A stretch of DNA of 64,000 nt from Pseudomonas kuykendallii (GCF_900106975.1 NZ_FNNU01000007.1:101066-165065); one strand, 5' to 3'; shown: positions 12,079-20,690, counted from the first letter of the stretch. The notes: generated from the letters alone by a model not told the origin. Translations and numbers: made by a program.

Positions 12079-12140
12079 CCCGGGTCGAGCGCAGCGACAC
12101 CCGGGACGGATCTCCTGGGTATCACGTCGTTCAACCCAGG
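12079..12140. repeat. facing pair of 27-bp REP-like hairpins
   Basis: Two inverted repeats lie 8 bp apart: CCCGGGT...ACCCGGG (12079-12105) and CCTGGGT...ACCCAGG (12114-12140), each with a 13-base loop. The second unit read on the opposite strand aligns with the first over all 27 bases, with most differences being transitions. This arrangement is that of a REP doublet. It fills most of the gap between the CoA-transferase and lyase genes. Confidence 0.65.
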
Positions 12141-12159
12141 CTACCGGCGATGGCTGGCT

Positions 12160-13353
12160 TCAGATGATGCCGCGCTCACGCAGGCCGGCGACCTGTTCCG
12201 CGCTGAGGCCGAGCCCTGCCAGGATGTCCTCGCTGTGCTCGCCGAGCTGCGGGCCGCCGCCGCCGATGCGGCCCGGCGTGCGGCTGAGCTTGGGCAGCAC
12301 GCCGGGCACTTTCAGCGGGCCGGCGCTGGTCTGCACCTGCGCGATCATCTGCCGCGCCAGATAGTGCGGGTCGGCGACGATGTCGGCGGCGCTGTAGGGG
12401 AAGCCGGCCGGCACGCGCACCTCGTTGAGCGCGGCGATCACTTCGTCGCGGCCGCGCTGCAGCGTCCACTCGGCGATGGCGTTGTCGATCAGCTCGGCGT
12501 GTTGGCTGCGCCCGTCGTTGTGCGCGTAGCGCGGGTCGTCGCCAAGATCGGTGCGGCCGATCAACGTCATCAGGCGCTTGAAGATGCTGTCACCGTTGCC
12601 GGCGATCAGCACGTAGCGGCCGTCGTTGCACGGGTAGGAGTTCGACGGCGTGATGCCGGGCAGCGCGCTGCCGGCCGGCTCGCGGACGTAGCCGAAGGCG
12701 TCGTACTCGGGCACCAGGCTTTCCATCATGGCGAACACCGACTCGTACAGAGCCACGTCGATGTTCTGGCCGAGGCCGCTGCGCTGGCGTTCCTGCAGCG
12801 CCAGCAGCACGCCGATCACGCCATACAGCGAGGACAGCGAGTCGCCGATGCTGACGCCAACGCGCACCGGCGCCTGGCCGGGGTAGCCGGAGAGGTGGCG
12901 CAGGCCGCCCATCGCCTCGCCGATCACGCCGAAACCGGGGCGATCGCGATAGGGGCCGGTCTGCCCGTAACCGGAGATGCGCAGCATGATCAGCCGCGGG
13001 TTGATCTCGGCCAGCGCGTCCCAGCCCAGGCCCCATTCTTCCAGCGTGCCGGGACGGAAGTTCTCCACCAGCACGTCGGCCTCGGCGATCAGCCGGCGGG
13101 CGATCTCCTGGCCTTCGGCGGCTTTCAGGTCGAGGCTCAGCGAGCGCTTGTTGCGCGACTGAACGTGCCACCAGAGCGAGGTACCGTCCTTGAGCTTGCG
13201 CCATTTGCGCAGCGGGTCGCCGATGCCCGGCGGCTCGATCTTCACCACGTCGGCGCCGAATTCGCCGAGCATCTTGCTGGCGAAGGGGCCGGCGATCAGC
13301 TGGCCCATCTCCACCACCCTGAGGCCCTGAAGTGGCAGGTTGCTCTGCATCAT
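12160..13353 (-). CDS. CaiB/BaiF family (class III) CoA-transferase
   Basis: A 397-residue class III CoA-transferase. It has the N-terminal signature LRVVEMGQLIAGPFASKML, KIEPPGIGDP, NKRSLSLDLK, LVENFRPGTLEEWGLG and the active-site aspartate in VSIGDSLSSLYG. These enzymes move CoA between carboxylic acids through an aspartyl-CoA anhydride. Start ATG 13353 is preceded by GAGGGGA. It is followed on the same strand by the HMG-CoA-lyase-like gene, so the pair probably activates and then cleaves one dicarboxylic acid. A LysR regulator is divergent. A hairpin repeat pair separates it from the lyase gene. The substrate is unknown. Confidence 0.75.
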   Translation of the reverse strand: MMQSNLPLQGLRVVEMGQLIAGPFASKMLGEFGADVVKIEPPGIGDPLRKWRKLKDGTSLWWHVQSRNKRSLSLDLKAAEGQEIARRLIAEADVLVENFRPGTLEEWGLGWDALAEINPRLIMLRISGYGQTGPYRDRPGFGVIGEAMGGLRHLSGYPGQAPVRVGVSIGDSLSSLYGVIGVLLALQERQRSGLGQNIDVALYESVFAMMESLVPEYDAFGYVREPAGSALPGITPSNSYPCNDGRYVLIAGNGDSIFKRLMTLIGRTDLGDDPRYAHNDGRSQHAELIDNAIAEWTLQRGRDEVIAALNEVRVPAGFPYSAADIVADPHYLARQMIAQVQTSAGPLKVPGVLPKLSRTPGRIGGGGPQLGEHSEDILAGLGLSAEQVAGLRERGII

Positions 13354-13430
13354 GTCCGTCCCCTCGTTCTGTATGGCGGTGAGCATGGAACAGCCCGCGG
13401 CGGCGGACAATCAACGAATCGCCAAGCTAT

Positions 13431-13449
13431 CCTTCGTGCTTCGCGAAGG
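13431..13449. promoter_or_regulatory. candidate LysR operator
   Basis: CCTTCGTGCTTCGCGAAGG is a 6-7-6 inverted repeat containing a T-N11-A core (13434-13446). It lies in the 168-bp gap between the divergent CoA-transferase and LysR genes. Confidence 0.4.
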
Positions 13450-13521
13450 CGTAAAGCCGAATGCCTTCTACAGGCCGGTTTCCCGGCATGCGTTTCGCCA
13501 ATCGCGAACACAGGAAGCCCC

Positions 13522-14466
13522 ATGCGCCGTATCGATTTCGTCACCCTCAGGCTCTTCGTCAGTATCGCCGACGAACGCAGCCTGACCCGCGCCGCCGAGC
13601 GCGAACACCTGGCCCTGGCCGCAGTGAGCAAACGCATCAGCGACCTGGAGAACCAGCTCGGCAGCGCCCTGCTGTATCGCCAGCCGAAGGGCGTCGAGCT
13701 GACCCCGGCCGGCCACGCGCTGCTGCATCACGCGCACACCCTGCTCGACGACCTGCAGCAGATGAGCGCCGACCTCAGCGAGTTCAGCCTCGGCGTGAAG
13801 GGCCACGTACGCATCCATGCCAACACCTCGGCGGTGATCGAATTCCTTCCCGAGGATTTGAGCCGCTTCGCACGCGCGCACCCGGAGGTGAAGATCGACC
13901 TCGAGGAGCGGGTCAGCAGCGAAACCGTACGCGCGGTGCGCGAGGGCCTGGCCGACATCGGCATCTTCGCCGGGCACGTGCAGGCCGACGAGCTGCAGGT
14001 CTTCAGCTACCGCCACGACCAGCTCGCGCTGGTCACCCCGCGCGATCACCCGCTGGCCGGGCTCCGCGATGTCGCCCTGCGCGACGCCATCGGCTACGAC
14101 TTCATCGGCCTGCAACAGGATTCCTCGCTGCACGGTCTGTTGCAGCGCACCGCGCACCAGCTCGGCCGGCCTCTGCGGATGCGTATCCAGGTGCGCAGCT
14201 TCGAGGCGATCAGCCGGATGATCCAGACCGGCATGGGCGTCGGCGTGCTGCCCGAAGCCGCGGTGCGCGACCTGCTGCCGGCGCTCGACGTGGCGGTGAT
14301 TCCGCTCACCGACCCCTGGGCCAGGCGCGAACTGAAGGTCGGCGTGCGCAGCCTGGAGCGCCTGTCGGTCACCGCGCGGCAGATGCTCGAACACCTGCTC
14401 GCGGACGCGCCCGGCTCTTCCCGCGCCGCGGCATCAGCGGATGACCGGGGGCAATCCGCTCGCTGA
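13522..14466 (+). CDS. LysR-type transcriptional regulator
   Basis: A 314-residue LTTR. The N-terminal winged helix (about 1-60) contains FVSIADERSLTRAAEREHL and AVSKRISDLENQLGSALLYR. An effector-binding domain of two periplasmic-binding-like lobes follows (about 90-290). AGGAAG lies just upstream of ATG 13522. It is divergent from the CoA-transferase/lyase genes and separated by 168 bp with a T-N11-A dyad, the standard arrangement for an LTTR controlling its neighbour. The effector is unknown and is probably the acid or CoA ester handled by the neighbouring enzymes. Confidence 0.8.
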   Translation: MRRIDFVTLRLFVSIADERSLTRAAEREHLALAAVSKRISDLENQLGSALLYRQPKGVELTPAGHALLHHAHTLLDDLQQMSADLSEFSLGVKGHVRIHANTSAVIEFLPEDLSRFARAHPEVKIDLEERVSSETVRAVREGLADIGIFAGHVQADELQVFSYRHDQLALVTPRDHPLAGLRDVALRDAIGYDFIGLQQDSSLHGLLQRTAHQLGRPLRMRIQVRSFEAISRMIQTGMGVGVLPEAAVRDLLPALDVAVIPLTDPWARRELKVGVRSLERLSVTARQMLEHLLADAPGSSRAAASADDRGQSAR

Positions 14467-14516
14467 AAAAGCCGGTAGGATGCGCTCCGACTTCGCAGAC
14501 CTGCCGGTAATCCTCC

Positions 14517-14918
14517 TTGCACCGACGCGGCCCCACACGACACGCAGCCTGGCTTGGCCTCTTCGCCATGCTGCTGGTGTTCGCCGGTCCGTTGCTGTCG
14601 CAGGGTATGGCGCACCACGCCATGCCGGGGATGCAGGCGTCGATGGACATGGCCGCGATGCCGGGCATGCACGACATGCCGGGCATGGCGCACGCCGACG
14701 CCCATCCCGCCAGCACCGGCGCCGACGATGCGCTGTGGGCCCAGTGCGGCTACTGCACCCTGTTGTTCAGTTGCCCGGCCCTGGTCGCGGCGCCCTTCGA
14801 TCTGCCGCCGGCAGGTCTGTTCATCACCCCGCTGGCAACCCCACGGATCGTCGACGGCCACGCCGCTTCAGCGGTGTTCCCCGGCGCACGCAGCCGCGCG
14901 CCACCGCTGTTTTCCTGA
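14517..14918 (+). CDS. Met-rich DUF2946 family protein
   Basis: This encodes about 133 residues, read from a TTG start that is uncertain because no clear ribosome binding site is visible. An N-terminal hydrophobic segment (AAWLGLFAMLLVFAGPLLS) is followed by a His/Met-rich stretch with MPGM three times plus HH and HADAHP, well suited to binding copper. A CGYCTLLFSC cluster precedes a second hydrophobic region. DUF2946 proteins are typically encoded next to copper uptake or resistance genes, and here the gene lies 82 bp upstream of the copper receptor gene oprC on the same strand. A role in copper handling at the inner membrane or periplasm is inferred. Confidence 0.65.
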   Translation: MHRRGPTRHAAWLGLFAMLLVFAGPLLSQGMAHHAMPGMQASMDMAAMPGMHDMPGMAHADAHPASTGADDALWAQCGYCTLLFSCPALVAAPFDLPPAGLFITPLATPRIVDGHAASAVFPGARSRAPPLFS

Positions 14919-15000
14919 TCGTCCCCCCGACCCGCTGACCTCTCGGCGCGCCTGCGCGCGCGCGGCGCAGCGGCATCCGTCTCCCGATCATGGAAAGCAC

Positions 15001-17067
15001 ATGTCCACATTACGTACCCGCGCGCGCCTGGTTTTCGTCGCCAGCCCGCTGCTGCTGAACGCGCCTTTCGCGTTGTCTGCGCCTGACGAATCGAGCCCGC
15101 TCGAACTGGAAACCCAGGTGGTCACGGCGGTTGCGCCGCAATCCCCGCTGACCGTCGTCACCGACCCGAAACAGCCACGCCAGCCGGTGCCGGCCAGCGA
15201 CGGCGCCGATTACCTGAAGACCATCCCCGGCTTCTCGGTGATCCGCGCCGGTGGCAGCAACGGCGATCCGGTGCTGCGCGGGATGTTCGGCTCGCGGCTG
15301 AACATCCTCACCAACGGCGGCCAGATGATCGGCGCCTGCCCCAACCGGATGGACGCGCCGACGTCCTACATTTCGCCGGAAACCTTCGACAGCCTGACCG
15401 TGATCAAGGGCCCGCAGAGCGTGCTCTACGGTCCCGGCGCCTCGGCCGGCACGGTGCTTTTCGAGCGCGATCCGGAGCGCTTCGGCGAACTCGGCGCGCG
15501 CCTCGATGGCAGCGTTCTAGTGGGCTCCAACGGGCGCTTCGACAAGGTCGTCGACGGCGCCGTGGGCGGCTCGCAGGGCTATCTGCGGGTCGTCGGCAAC
15601 CAGGCCCGCGCCGACGACTACCGCGACGGCAACGGCCACCACGTGCCGTCGAAATGGGACAAGTGGAACGGCGATGTCGCCCTCGGCTGGACGCCGGACG
15701 CCGACACCCTGGTCGAGCTCAGCGCTGGTGCCGGCGACGGCGAGGCGCGCTACGCCGGGCGTGGCATGGACGGTGCGCAGTTCAAGCGCGAAAGCCTGGC
15801 CCTGCGCCTGAAGAAGTCCAACATCGGCGAGGTGCTGCAGGAGCTGGAGGCGCGGGTGTACTACAACTACGCCGACCACGTGATGGACAACTACAGCCTG
15901 CGCACGCCCTCGGGGACCGGCATGATGGCCGGGCCGATGGCGGCCGATGTCGACCGCCGCACCCTCGGCGGGCGCGTCTCCGCTACCTGGCGCTGGGTCG
16001 ACTGGCAACTGATCGGCGGGGCCGATGCCCAGGTCAGCGAACACCGCGAGCGCAGCGCCTCGGGCATCGACACCTACGACGACCAGCCCTGGAGCCACGA
16101 CGCGACCATGCGTAACGCCGGCCTGTTCAGCGAATTGACCTGGTACGCCGCCGAACGTCGCCGGCTGATCGGCGGTGCGCGCCTGGACCGCGCCTCGGCC
16201 CGCGACTACCGCTCCAGCCTCGGTTCGGGCATGGGCGCGGTGGCCAACCCCACCGCCGGCGACACGCGCAGCGACAGCCTGCCGAGCGGCTTCCTGCGCT
16301 TCGAGCAGGACCTCGCCGACTCGCCGACGACGCTGTATGCCGGCGTGGGCCACGTGCAGCGTTTCCCCGACTACTGGGAGCTGTACTCGCCGGATGCCGG
16401 CCCGGCCGGCTCGGCGAACGCCTTCGACGGCGTCCGTCCGGAAAAGACCACCCAGCTCGACATCGGCGCGCAGTACGCCGGCGAGCACCTGCAGGCGTGG
16501 GCCTCGGCCTATGCCGGCCAGGTCCGCGACTACATCCTCTTCGAGTACCGCAACGGCGGGATGATGGGCAGCAGCTCGCAGGCGCGCAACGTCGATGCGC
16601 GGATCATGGGCGGCGAGCTGGGTGCGGCCTATCACCTGAGCGAGCACTGGAAGGCCGATGCGACGCTGGCCTATTCCTGGGGCAAGAACAGTTCGGACGG
16701 GGAGGCGCTGCCGCAGATGCCGCCGCTGGAATCCCGCCTCGGGCTGACCTACGAGCGTGACGACTGGAGCGTCGGCGCCCTCTGGCGGCTGGTCGCCGAG
16801 CAGGGCCGGGTGGCGCAGGACAAGGGCAACGTGGTCGGCAAGGATTACGGCGACAGCAGCGGCTTCGGCGTCTTCTCGCTCAACGGCAGCTATCGGCTGA
16901 GCGAGCAGGTCAAGCTCAGCGCCGGGGTCGACAACCTGTTCGACAAGGCCTACGCCGAACACCTCAACCTGGCCGGCAATGCCGGCTTCGGCTACGCCGC
17001 CGACGATCCGCAGCCGGTGCAGGAGCCGGGACGCACGCTGTGGACCAAGGTGAACTTCAGCTTCTGA
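15001..17067 (+). CDS. oprC: TonB-dependent copper receptor OprC
   Basis: A 688-residue outer-membrane receptor. A signal peptide (to about residue 28) is followed by a TonB-box-like ELETQVVTA, a plug domain with VIKGPQSVLYGPGASAGTVLF, and a 22-strand barrel ending in an aromatic residue (WTKVNFSF). The plug contains ACPNRMD, giving the CxxxM pair known to bind copper in P. aeruginosa OprC. ATG 15001 was chosen because a signal peptide follows directly. The barrel is convergent with the antiporter gene and ends at a strong hairpin. OprC imports copper and is repressed by high copper in P. aeruginosa; no copper regulator site was identified here. Confidence 0.85.
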   Translation: MSTLRTRARLVFVASPLLLNAPFALSAPDESSPLELETQVVTAVAPQSPLTVVTDPKQPRQPVPASDGADYLKTIPGFSVIRAGGSNGDPVLRGMFGSRLNILTNGGQMIGACPNRMDAPTSYISPETFDSLTVIKGPQSVLYGPGASAGTVLFERDPERFGELGARLDGSVLVGSNGRFDKVVDGAVGGSQGYLRVVGNQARADDYRDGNGHHVPSKWDKWNGDVALGWTPDADTLVELSAGAGDGEARYAGRGMDGAQFKRESLALRLKKSNIGEVLQELEARVYYNYADHVMDNYSLRTPSGTGMMAGPMAADVDRRTLGGRVSATWRWVDWQLIGGADAQVSEHRERSASGIDTYDDQPWSHDATMRNAGLFSELTWYAAERRRLIGGARLDRASARDYRSSLGSGMGAVANPTAGDTRSDSLPSGFLRFEQDLADSPTTLYAGVGHVQRFPDYWELYSPDAGPAGSANAFDGVRPEKTTQLDIGAQYAGEHLQAWASAYAGQVRDYILFEYRNGGMMGSSSQARNVDARIMGGELGAAYHLSEHWKADATLAYSWGKNSSDGEALPQMPPLESRLGLTYERDDWSVGALWRLVAEQGRVAQDKGNVVGKDYGDSSGFGVFSLNGSYRLSEQVKLSAGVDNLFDKAYAEHLNLAGNAGFGYAADDPQPVQEPGRTLWTKVNFSF

Positions 17068-17078
17068 CCGCAGGCGTT

Positions 17079-17106
17079 CGCAGGGTGGGCCGCGACCCGC
17101 CCTGCG
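17079..17106. terminator. bidirectional terminator hairpin between oprC and antiporter gene
   Basis: An 11-bp stem, CGCAGGGTGGG/CCCGCCCTGCG (one T-G pair), with a 6-base loop, lies between convergent genes. The U-tract is weak on both strands. Confidence 0.55.
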
Positions 17107-17112
17107 TTCCGA

Positions 17113-18783
17113 TCAAACCGCCGCTACCCGACGCTCTTCCAGCCGCTCGAACATGCTGCGGGCGATTTCCCGCTCGCCCATCACCACGAGATCCGCGCCG
17201 CTCTGTTCGAGGTGTTCCACCTCGGCGTCGAAATGCGCGCGGGCGATGATGCACAGCTGCGGGCACAGCTCGCGCGCGTGCTGGACGATCTTCGCCGCCT
17301 CGAACCCATTGGGTATCGCCACCAGCAGCCAGCGCGCCGAGCCGATGTTGGCCTGCTCCAGCACGCCCGATTTCACCGCGTTGCCAAGCACCGCGCTGAT
17401 GCCCGCTTCGCGCAGGCCGTCGATGCCGCCCAGGTCATCCTCGATCACCACCAGCGGCGTGCCGGTTTCGCGCAGGCGCGCGCTGATCAGCCGGCCGACG
17501 CGGCCGTGGCCGATGAGGATGGCGTGGTCGCGCTCGTCGATCGGCGGCGGCGCGTCGACCTCCGCCGGCGCCGGTGCCGGGCCGGGTTCGCGCCGGTCGA
17601 GCCAGGGTTTGAGGCGGGTGATGGCGATGAACAGCAGCGGGTTGACCAGGATCGACAGGATCGCGCCGGCCAGCAGCAGGTCGCGACCCTGGGCCGGCAA
17701 CAGCTCCAGGCCGATGCCGAGGGCGATCAGGATGAAACTGAACTCGCCGATCTGCGCCAGGCTGGCGGCGATGGTCAGTGCCGTGGACAGCGGATGGCCG
17801 AAGGCACGGACGATCAGCAGCGCGCCGATCGACTTGCCGAGGACGATGACCAGGAAGGTCGCCAGCACCGGCAGCGGTTCGGCGATCAGGATGCGCGGGT
17901 CGAAGAGCATGCCGACCGAGACGAAGAACAGCACGGCGAAGGCGTCGCGCAGCGGAAGGGTCTTCTCCGCCGCGTCGTGGCTGAGTTCCGATTCGTTGAG
18001 GACCATCCCGGCGAAGAACGCGCCGAGAGCGAAGGACACGTCGAACAGCACCGCCGAACCGAAGGCGATGCCCATGGCGATGCTCAGCACGGCGAGGGTG
18101 AACAGCTCGCGCGAGCCCGTGCTGGCCACCTTGCCCAGCAGCCAGGGCACGAAGCGGCGACCGCCCACCAGCATCAGCACGATGAAGGTGGCGACCTTGC
18201 CGAGGGTCAGCAGCAGCTCCATGGGCAGGCTGACGTCGGCATTCGCCTGCTTGCCGCCGAGCAGCCCGGATACCGCCGGCAGCAACACCAGCACCAGCAC
18301 CATCAGCAGGTCCTCGACGATCAGCCAGCCGATGGCGATGCGCCCGCGCTGGGTGTCGAGCAACTGGCGCTCCTCGAGTGCGCGCAGCAGCACCACGGTA
18401 CTCGCCACCGACAGCGCCAGGCCGAACACCAGCCCGGCGCCGAGCGTCCAGCCCAGCGCCCAGGCCAGGCCCATGCCGAGCAGGGTGGCGACGACGACCT
18501 GCACCAGCGCGCCGGGAATCGCGATGCCCTTCACCGACATCAGGTCCTTCAGCGAGAAGTGCAGGCCGACGCCGAACATCAGCAGGATCACACCGAGTTC
18601 GGAAATCTCCAGCGACAGCGCCTGGTCGGCGACGAATCCGGGGGTGAACGGGCCGGCGACCACGCCGGCCAGCAGGTAGCCCACCAGCGGCGAGATGCGC
18701 AGGCGGTTGGCCAGGCCGCCCAGGATGAACGCCAGCACCAGCCCGGCGGCGAGGGTGGCGATCAGCGGGGTTTGATGGGGCAT
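17113..18783 (-). CDS. CPA2 cation:proton antiporter with TrkA-N domain (YbaL/KefB-like)
   Basis: A 556-residue inner-membrane protein. About 12 helices cover residues 1-385, with GVGLHFSLKDL, the conserved IVEDLLMVLVLVL segment carrying the acidic pair, and LAQIGEFSFILIALG. A cytosolic TrkA-N nucleotide-binding domain follows, with the GHGRVGRLIS Rossmann motif near residue 420. The layout is that of YbaL/KefB/C, which exchange K+ or Na+ for H+ under nucleotide control. It resembles PA5518. The thioesterase gene lies upstream on the same strand with a 154-bp gap containing the palindrome CAAGGACCTTG (18890-18900). The ion transported cannot be decided from sequence. Confidence 0.8.
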   Translation of the reverse strand: MPHQTPLIATLAAGLVLAFILGGLANRLRISPLVGYLLAGVVAGPFTPGFVADQALSLEISELGVILLMFGVGLHFSLKDLMSVKGIAIPGALVQVVVATLLGMGLAWALGWTLGAGLVFGLALSVASTVVLLRALEERQLLDTQRGRIAIGWLIVEDLLMVLVLVLLPAVSGLLGGKQANADVSLPMELLLTLGKVATFIVLMLVGGRRFVPWLLGKVASTGSRELFTLAVLSIAMGIAFGSAVLFDVSFALGAFFAGMVLNESELSHDAAEKTLPLRDAFAVLFFVSVGMLFDPRILIAEPLPVLATFLVIVLGKSIGALLIVRAFGHPLSTALTIAASLAQIGEFSFILIALGIGLELLPAQGRDLLLAGAILSILVNPLLFIAITRLKPWLDRREPGPAPAPAEVDAPPPIDERDHAILIGHGRVGRLISARLRETGTPLVVIEDDLGGIDGLREAGISAVLGNAVKSGVLEQANIGSARWLLVAIPNGFEAAKIVQHARELCPQLCIIARAHFDAEVEHLEQSGADLVVMGEREIARSMFERLEERRVAAV

Positions 18784-18937
18784 GCGGCTCTCCTTGGCAC
18801 GGGACCTGGCCGCCGCGCGTTGCAGAGCGGCCGCGGGCGAAGCGGGGCGGATGCGCGAAGCGCGCCTTCCACTCCTCAGAGTAACCGCTCAAGGACCTTG
18901 GTTGGCGCCGGTTTGTCCTTGATTTTGCAACGGAATC

Positions 18938-19423
18938 TTACTCGTAGCTGTCCTTGAGCCCCTGGTAGCGCTGCTCCAGTTCCTGGCGGATCTGGCGGCG
19001 CTGCTGGGCCTGGGCGAAACGCCGTTTCTCGTCGTAGGTTTCCGGCTGCAGCGGCGGCACCGGCGACGGTTTGCCGTCCTGGTCCATTGCGACCATGGTG
19101 AAGAAGCTGCTGTTGGTATGCCGCACCGAGCGCTCGCGGATGTTCTCGGTGACCACCTTCACGCCGACTTCCATCGAGGTGCGCCCGGTGTAGTTGACCG
19201 AGGCGAGGAAGGTCACCAGTTCGCCGACGTGCACTGGCTCGCGGAAGATCACCTGGTCCACCGACAGCGTCACCACGTAGCGACCGGCATAGCGGCTGGC
19301 GCAGGCGTAGGCGACTTCGTCGAGGTACTTGAGCAGGGTGCCGCCGTGCACGTTGCCGGAAAAGTTGGCCATGTCCGGCGTCATCAGCACCGTCATCGTC
19401 AATTGAGTGGTTCCGGCTTCCAT
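18938..19423 (-). CDS. hotdog-fold acyl-CoA thioesterase (YciA/BACH-like)
   Basis: A 161-residue single hotdog domain with the signature MANFSGNVHGGTLLKYLDEVA, where the Asn/His-Gly-Gly loop and the helix acid form the active site. YTGRTSMEVGVKV follows. A charged C-terminal tail (about 125-161) may be helical. Members hydrolyse acyl-CoA thioesters and act as hexamers. ATG 19423 was chosen because GAGGG lies 5 bp upstream; the open frame extends further without a better start. It is divergent from the toxin-antitoxin operon and resembles PA5519, which also neighbours the antiporter gene. Confidence 0.8.
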   Translation of the reverse strand: MEAGTTQLTMTVLMTPDMANFSGNVHGGTLLKYLDEVAYACASRYAGRYVVTLSVDQVIFREPVHVGELVTFLASVNYTGRTSMEVGVKVVTENIRERSVRHTNSSFFTMVAMDQDGKPSPVPPLQPETYDEKRRFAQAQQRRQIRQELEQRYQGLKDSYE

Positions 19424-19535
19424 GGCATCCCTCGTCTGTTCGTGGCTGGTTTCGCGCAACCATAGCCGAGGCGCAATCCTGGCGTCGCCTGGCTTCTGCC
19501 TCGGCGGCGGGATTACCGCCGCGCTGATTTGCATT

Positions 19536-19572
19536 TGTAGAAATATCGCCCAATAATGTAGATGTATCTACT
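19536..19572. promoter_or_regulatory. toxin-antitoxin operator/promoter region
   Basis: This is an AT-rich patch in GC-rich surroundings. GTAGATGTATCTAC (19558-19571) is a 14-bp inverted repeat. A further TGTAGA half-site lies 21 bp upstream at 19536, in phase on the helix. It sits directly before the antitoxin gene, where autoregulatory Xre-type antitoxins bind. Confidence 0.55.
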
Positions 19573-19587
19573 ATATGAGTGCCTTCC

Positions 19588-19998
19588 ATGGTCATGTCCG
19601 CCCTGCGTTCCGATTCGTCCGAATTCGCCTCGGAAGAAAGCCGCCGCGATCTGGCGCGGATCGTCGCGGCGCTCTTCGAGCGCTGGCGCCTGGATACCGA
19701 CCTGCAGATGCAACTGCTCGGCATGAGCCCGAAGAGCCGCAAGCAGCTGCCGAAGTACCGTGCCGGCGAACTGGCCCTGCCCAACAGCCGCGACACTCTG
19801 GACCGCGTCGGCTACCTGCTCGGCATCCACAAGGGGCTGCGCCTGCTGTTTCCCGAGGACGAGGCGCTGCGCTTTTCCTGGGTGCACCGGCGCAACCGCG
19901 TGCTCGAAGGCGCCACGCCGCTGGAAGTCATGATCCGCGACGGCCTGCTCGGGGTGGCGCGGATCGCCCGGCTGGTCGATTTCCAGCGGGGTCGCTGA
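19588..19998 (+). CDS. Xre/MbcA/ParS-type antitoxin (DUF2384)
   Basis: A 136-residue antitoxin. An N-terminal helical DNA-binding region (LQMQLLGMSPKSRKQLPKYR) is followed by the toxin-binding DUF2384 part with FSWVHRRNRVLEGATPLEVM, matching the family W...N..L.G..P pattern. It should neutralise the RES toxin encoded next and repress the operon. The stop codon overlaps the toxin ATG by one base, so translation is coupled. Start choice is uncertain: GTG 19579, ATG 19588 and ATG 19594 are all in frame and none has a strong ribosome binding site. An AT-rich operator-like repeat lies just upstream. Confidence 0.8.
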   Translation: MVMSALRSDSSEFASEESRRDLARIVAALFERWRLDTDLQMQLLGMSPKSRKQLPKYRAGELALPNSRDTLDRVGYLLGIHKGLRLLFPEDEALRFSWVHRRNRVLEGATPLEVMIRDGLLGVARIARLVDFQRGR

Positions 19999-20690
19999 TG
20001 GCCTTGCTCGACAGCACCTGCGATTTCTCCGCCGCGACCTACCGCAACATCGCTTCGTTGCGGGTCTCCGCCAACCTGTTCGACGACCTGGTCGACGATG
20101 CGCGCGCGCAGGAACTGGCCAACGCCGCGGAGATGCGCGTGCGCCGCGTCGGCCCCGGCGTGATCGAGCGCGGCCTGGCCTACAGCGAGGCCATCGGCTA
20201 TCCGTTCGAGGCCGACGGCATCGTCGCCAGCCGCTACGGCGACGGCAGCATCCGCGTCTGGTACGGCGCACTGGACGAGGACACCGCGCTGGCCGAGACC
20301 TGCTACCACCAGATCCAGATGCTGCGCGACATCGAGGGCGTGGACGGTCCGGTGACCCGCTACCGCAAGGTCTGGCGGGTGCAGGCGAGCGGCCTGTTCG
20401 TCGACTTGCGCGGCAAGACCGGGGAATTCCCCGACCTGCTCGGCGACGACTACGGCTACCCGCAGTCGATCGGCAAGCGCCTGTCCCACGAAGGCCTGCC
20501 CGGTCTGCTCTACCCGTCGGCCCGCTGGCGCGGCGACTGCCTGGCGGCGTTCCGCGCCGATCCGCTGTCCTCGCCGGTGCAGCTCTACGACCTGACCTAC
20601 CGCATCGACGCGGCGGCCGGCAGCGTCGAGGTCGAGCGCGAGCCGGGGAAACTGCTGGTGCGCCTGAGCCTGGCGCAGCTGCGCCGCTAG
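19998..20690 (+). CDS. RES-domain toxin (NAD+-consuming)
   Basis: A 230-residue RES-domain protein. The core motif SRYGDGSIRVWYGALDED followed by TALAETCYHQ contains the conserved Arg, Tyr and Glu of the family's NAD+-binding site. RES toxins such as MbcT and ParT degrade or phosphorolyse NAD+, or ADP-ribosylate targets, and are held inactive by the DUF2384 antitoxin. The operon is complete and intact, so it is likely functional. Its TAG stop shares the tetranucleotide CTAG (20687-20690) with the stop of the convergent Crp-family gene, so the coding regions overlap by 4 bp. The exact activity is inferred from the family. Confidence 0.8.
   Translation: MALLDSTCDFSAATYRNIASLRVSANLFDDLVDDARAQELANAAEMRVRRVGPGVIERGLAYSEAIGYPFEADGIVASRYGDGSIRVWYGALDEDTALAETCYHQIQMLRDIEGVDGPVTRYRKVWRVQASGLFVDLRGKTGEFPDLLGDDYGYPQSIGKRLSHEGLPGLLYPSARWRGDCLAAFRADPLSSPVQLYDLTYRIDAAAGSVEVEREPGKLLVRLSLAQLRR

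Noticed and set aside
14919..15000. Continuous reading frame joining the region upstream of oprC to OprC
   Set aside because: The frame is open by chance from 14554. The signal peptide directly after ATG 15001 marks the real start, and the upstream region is covered by the DUF2946 gene in another frame.
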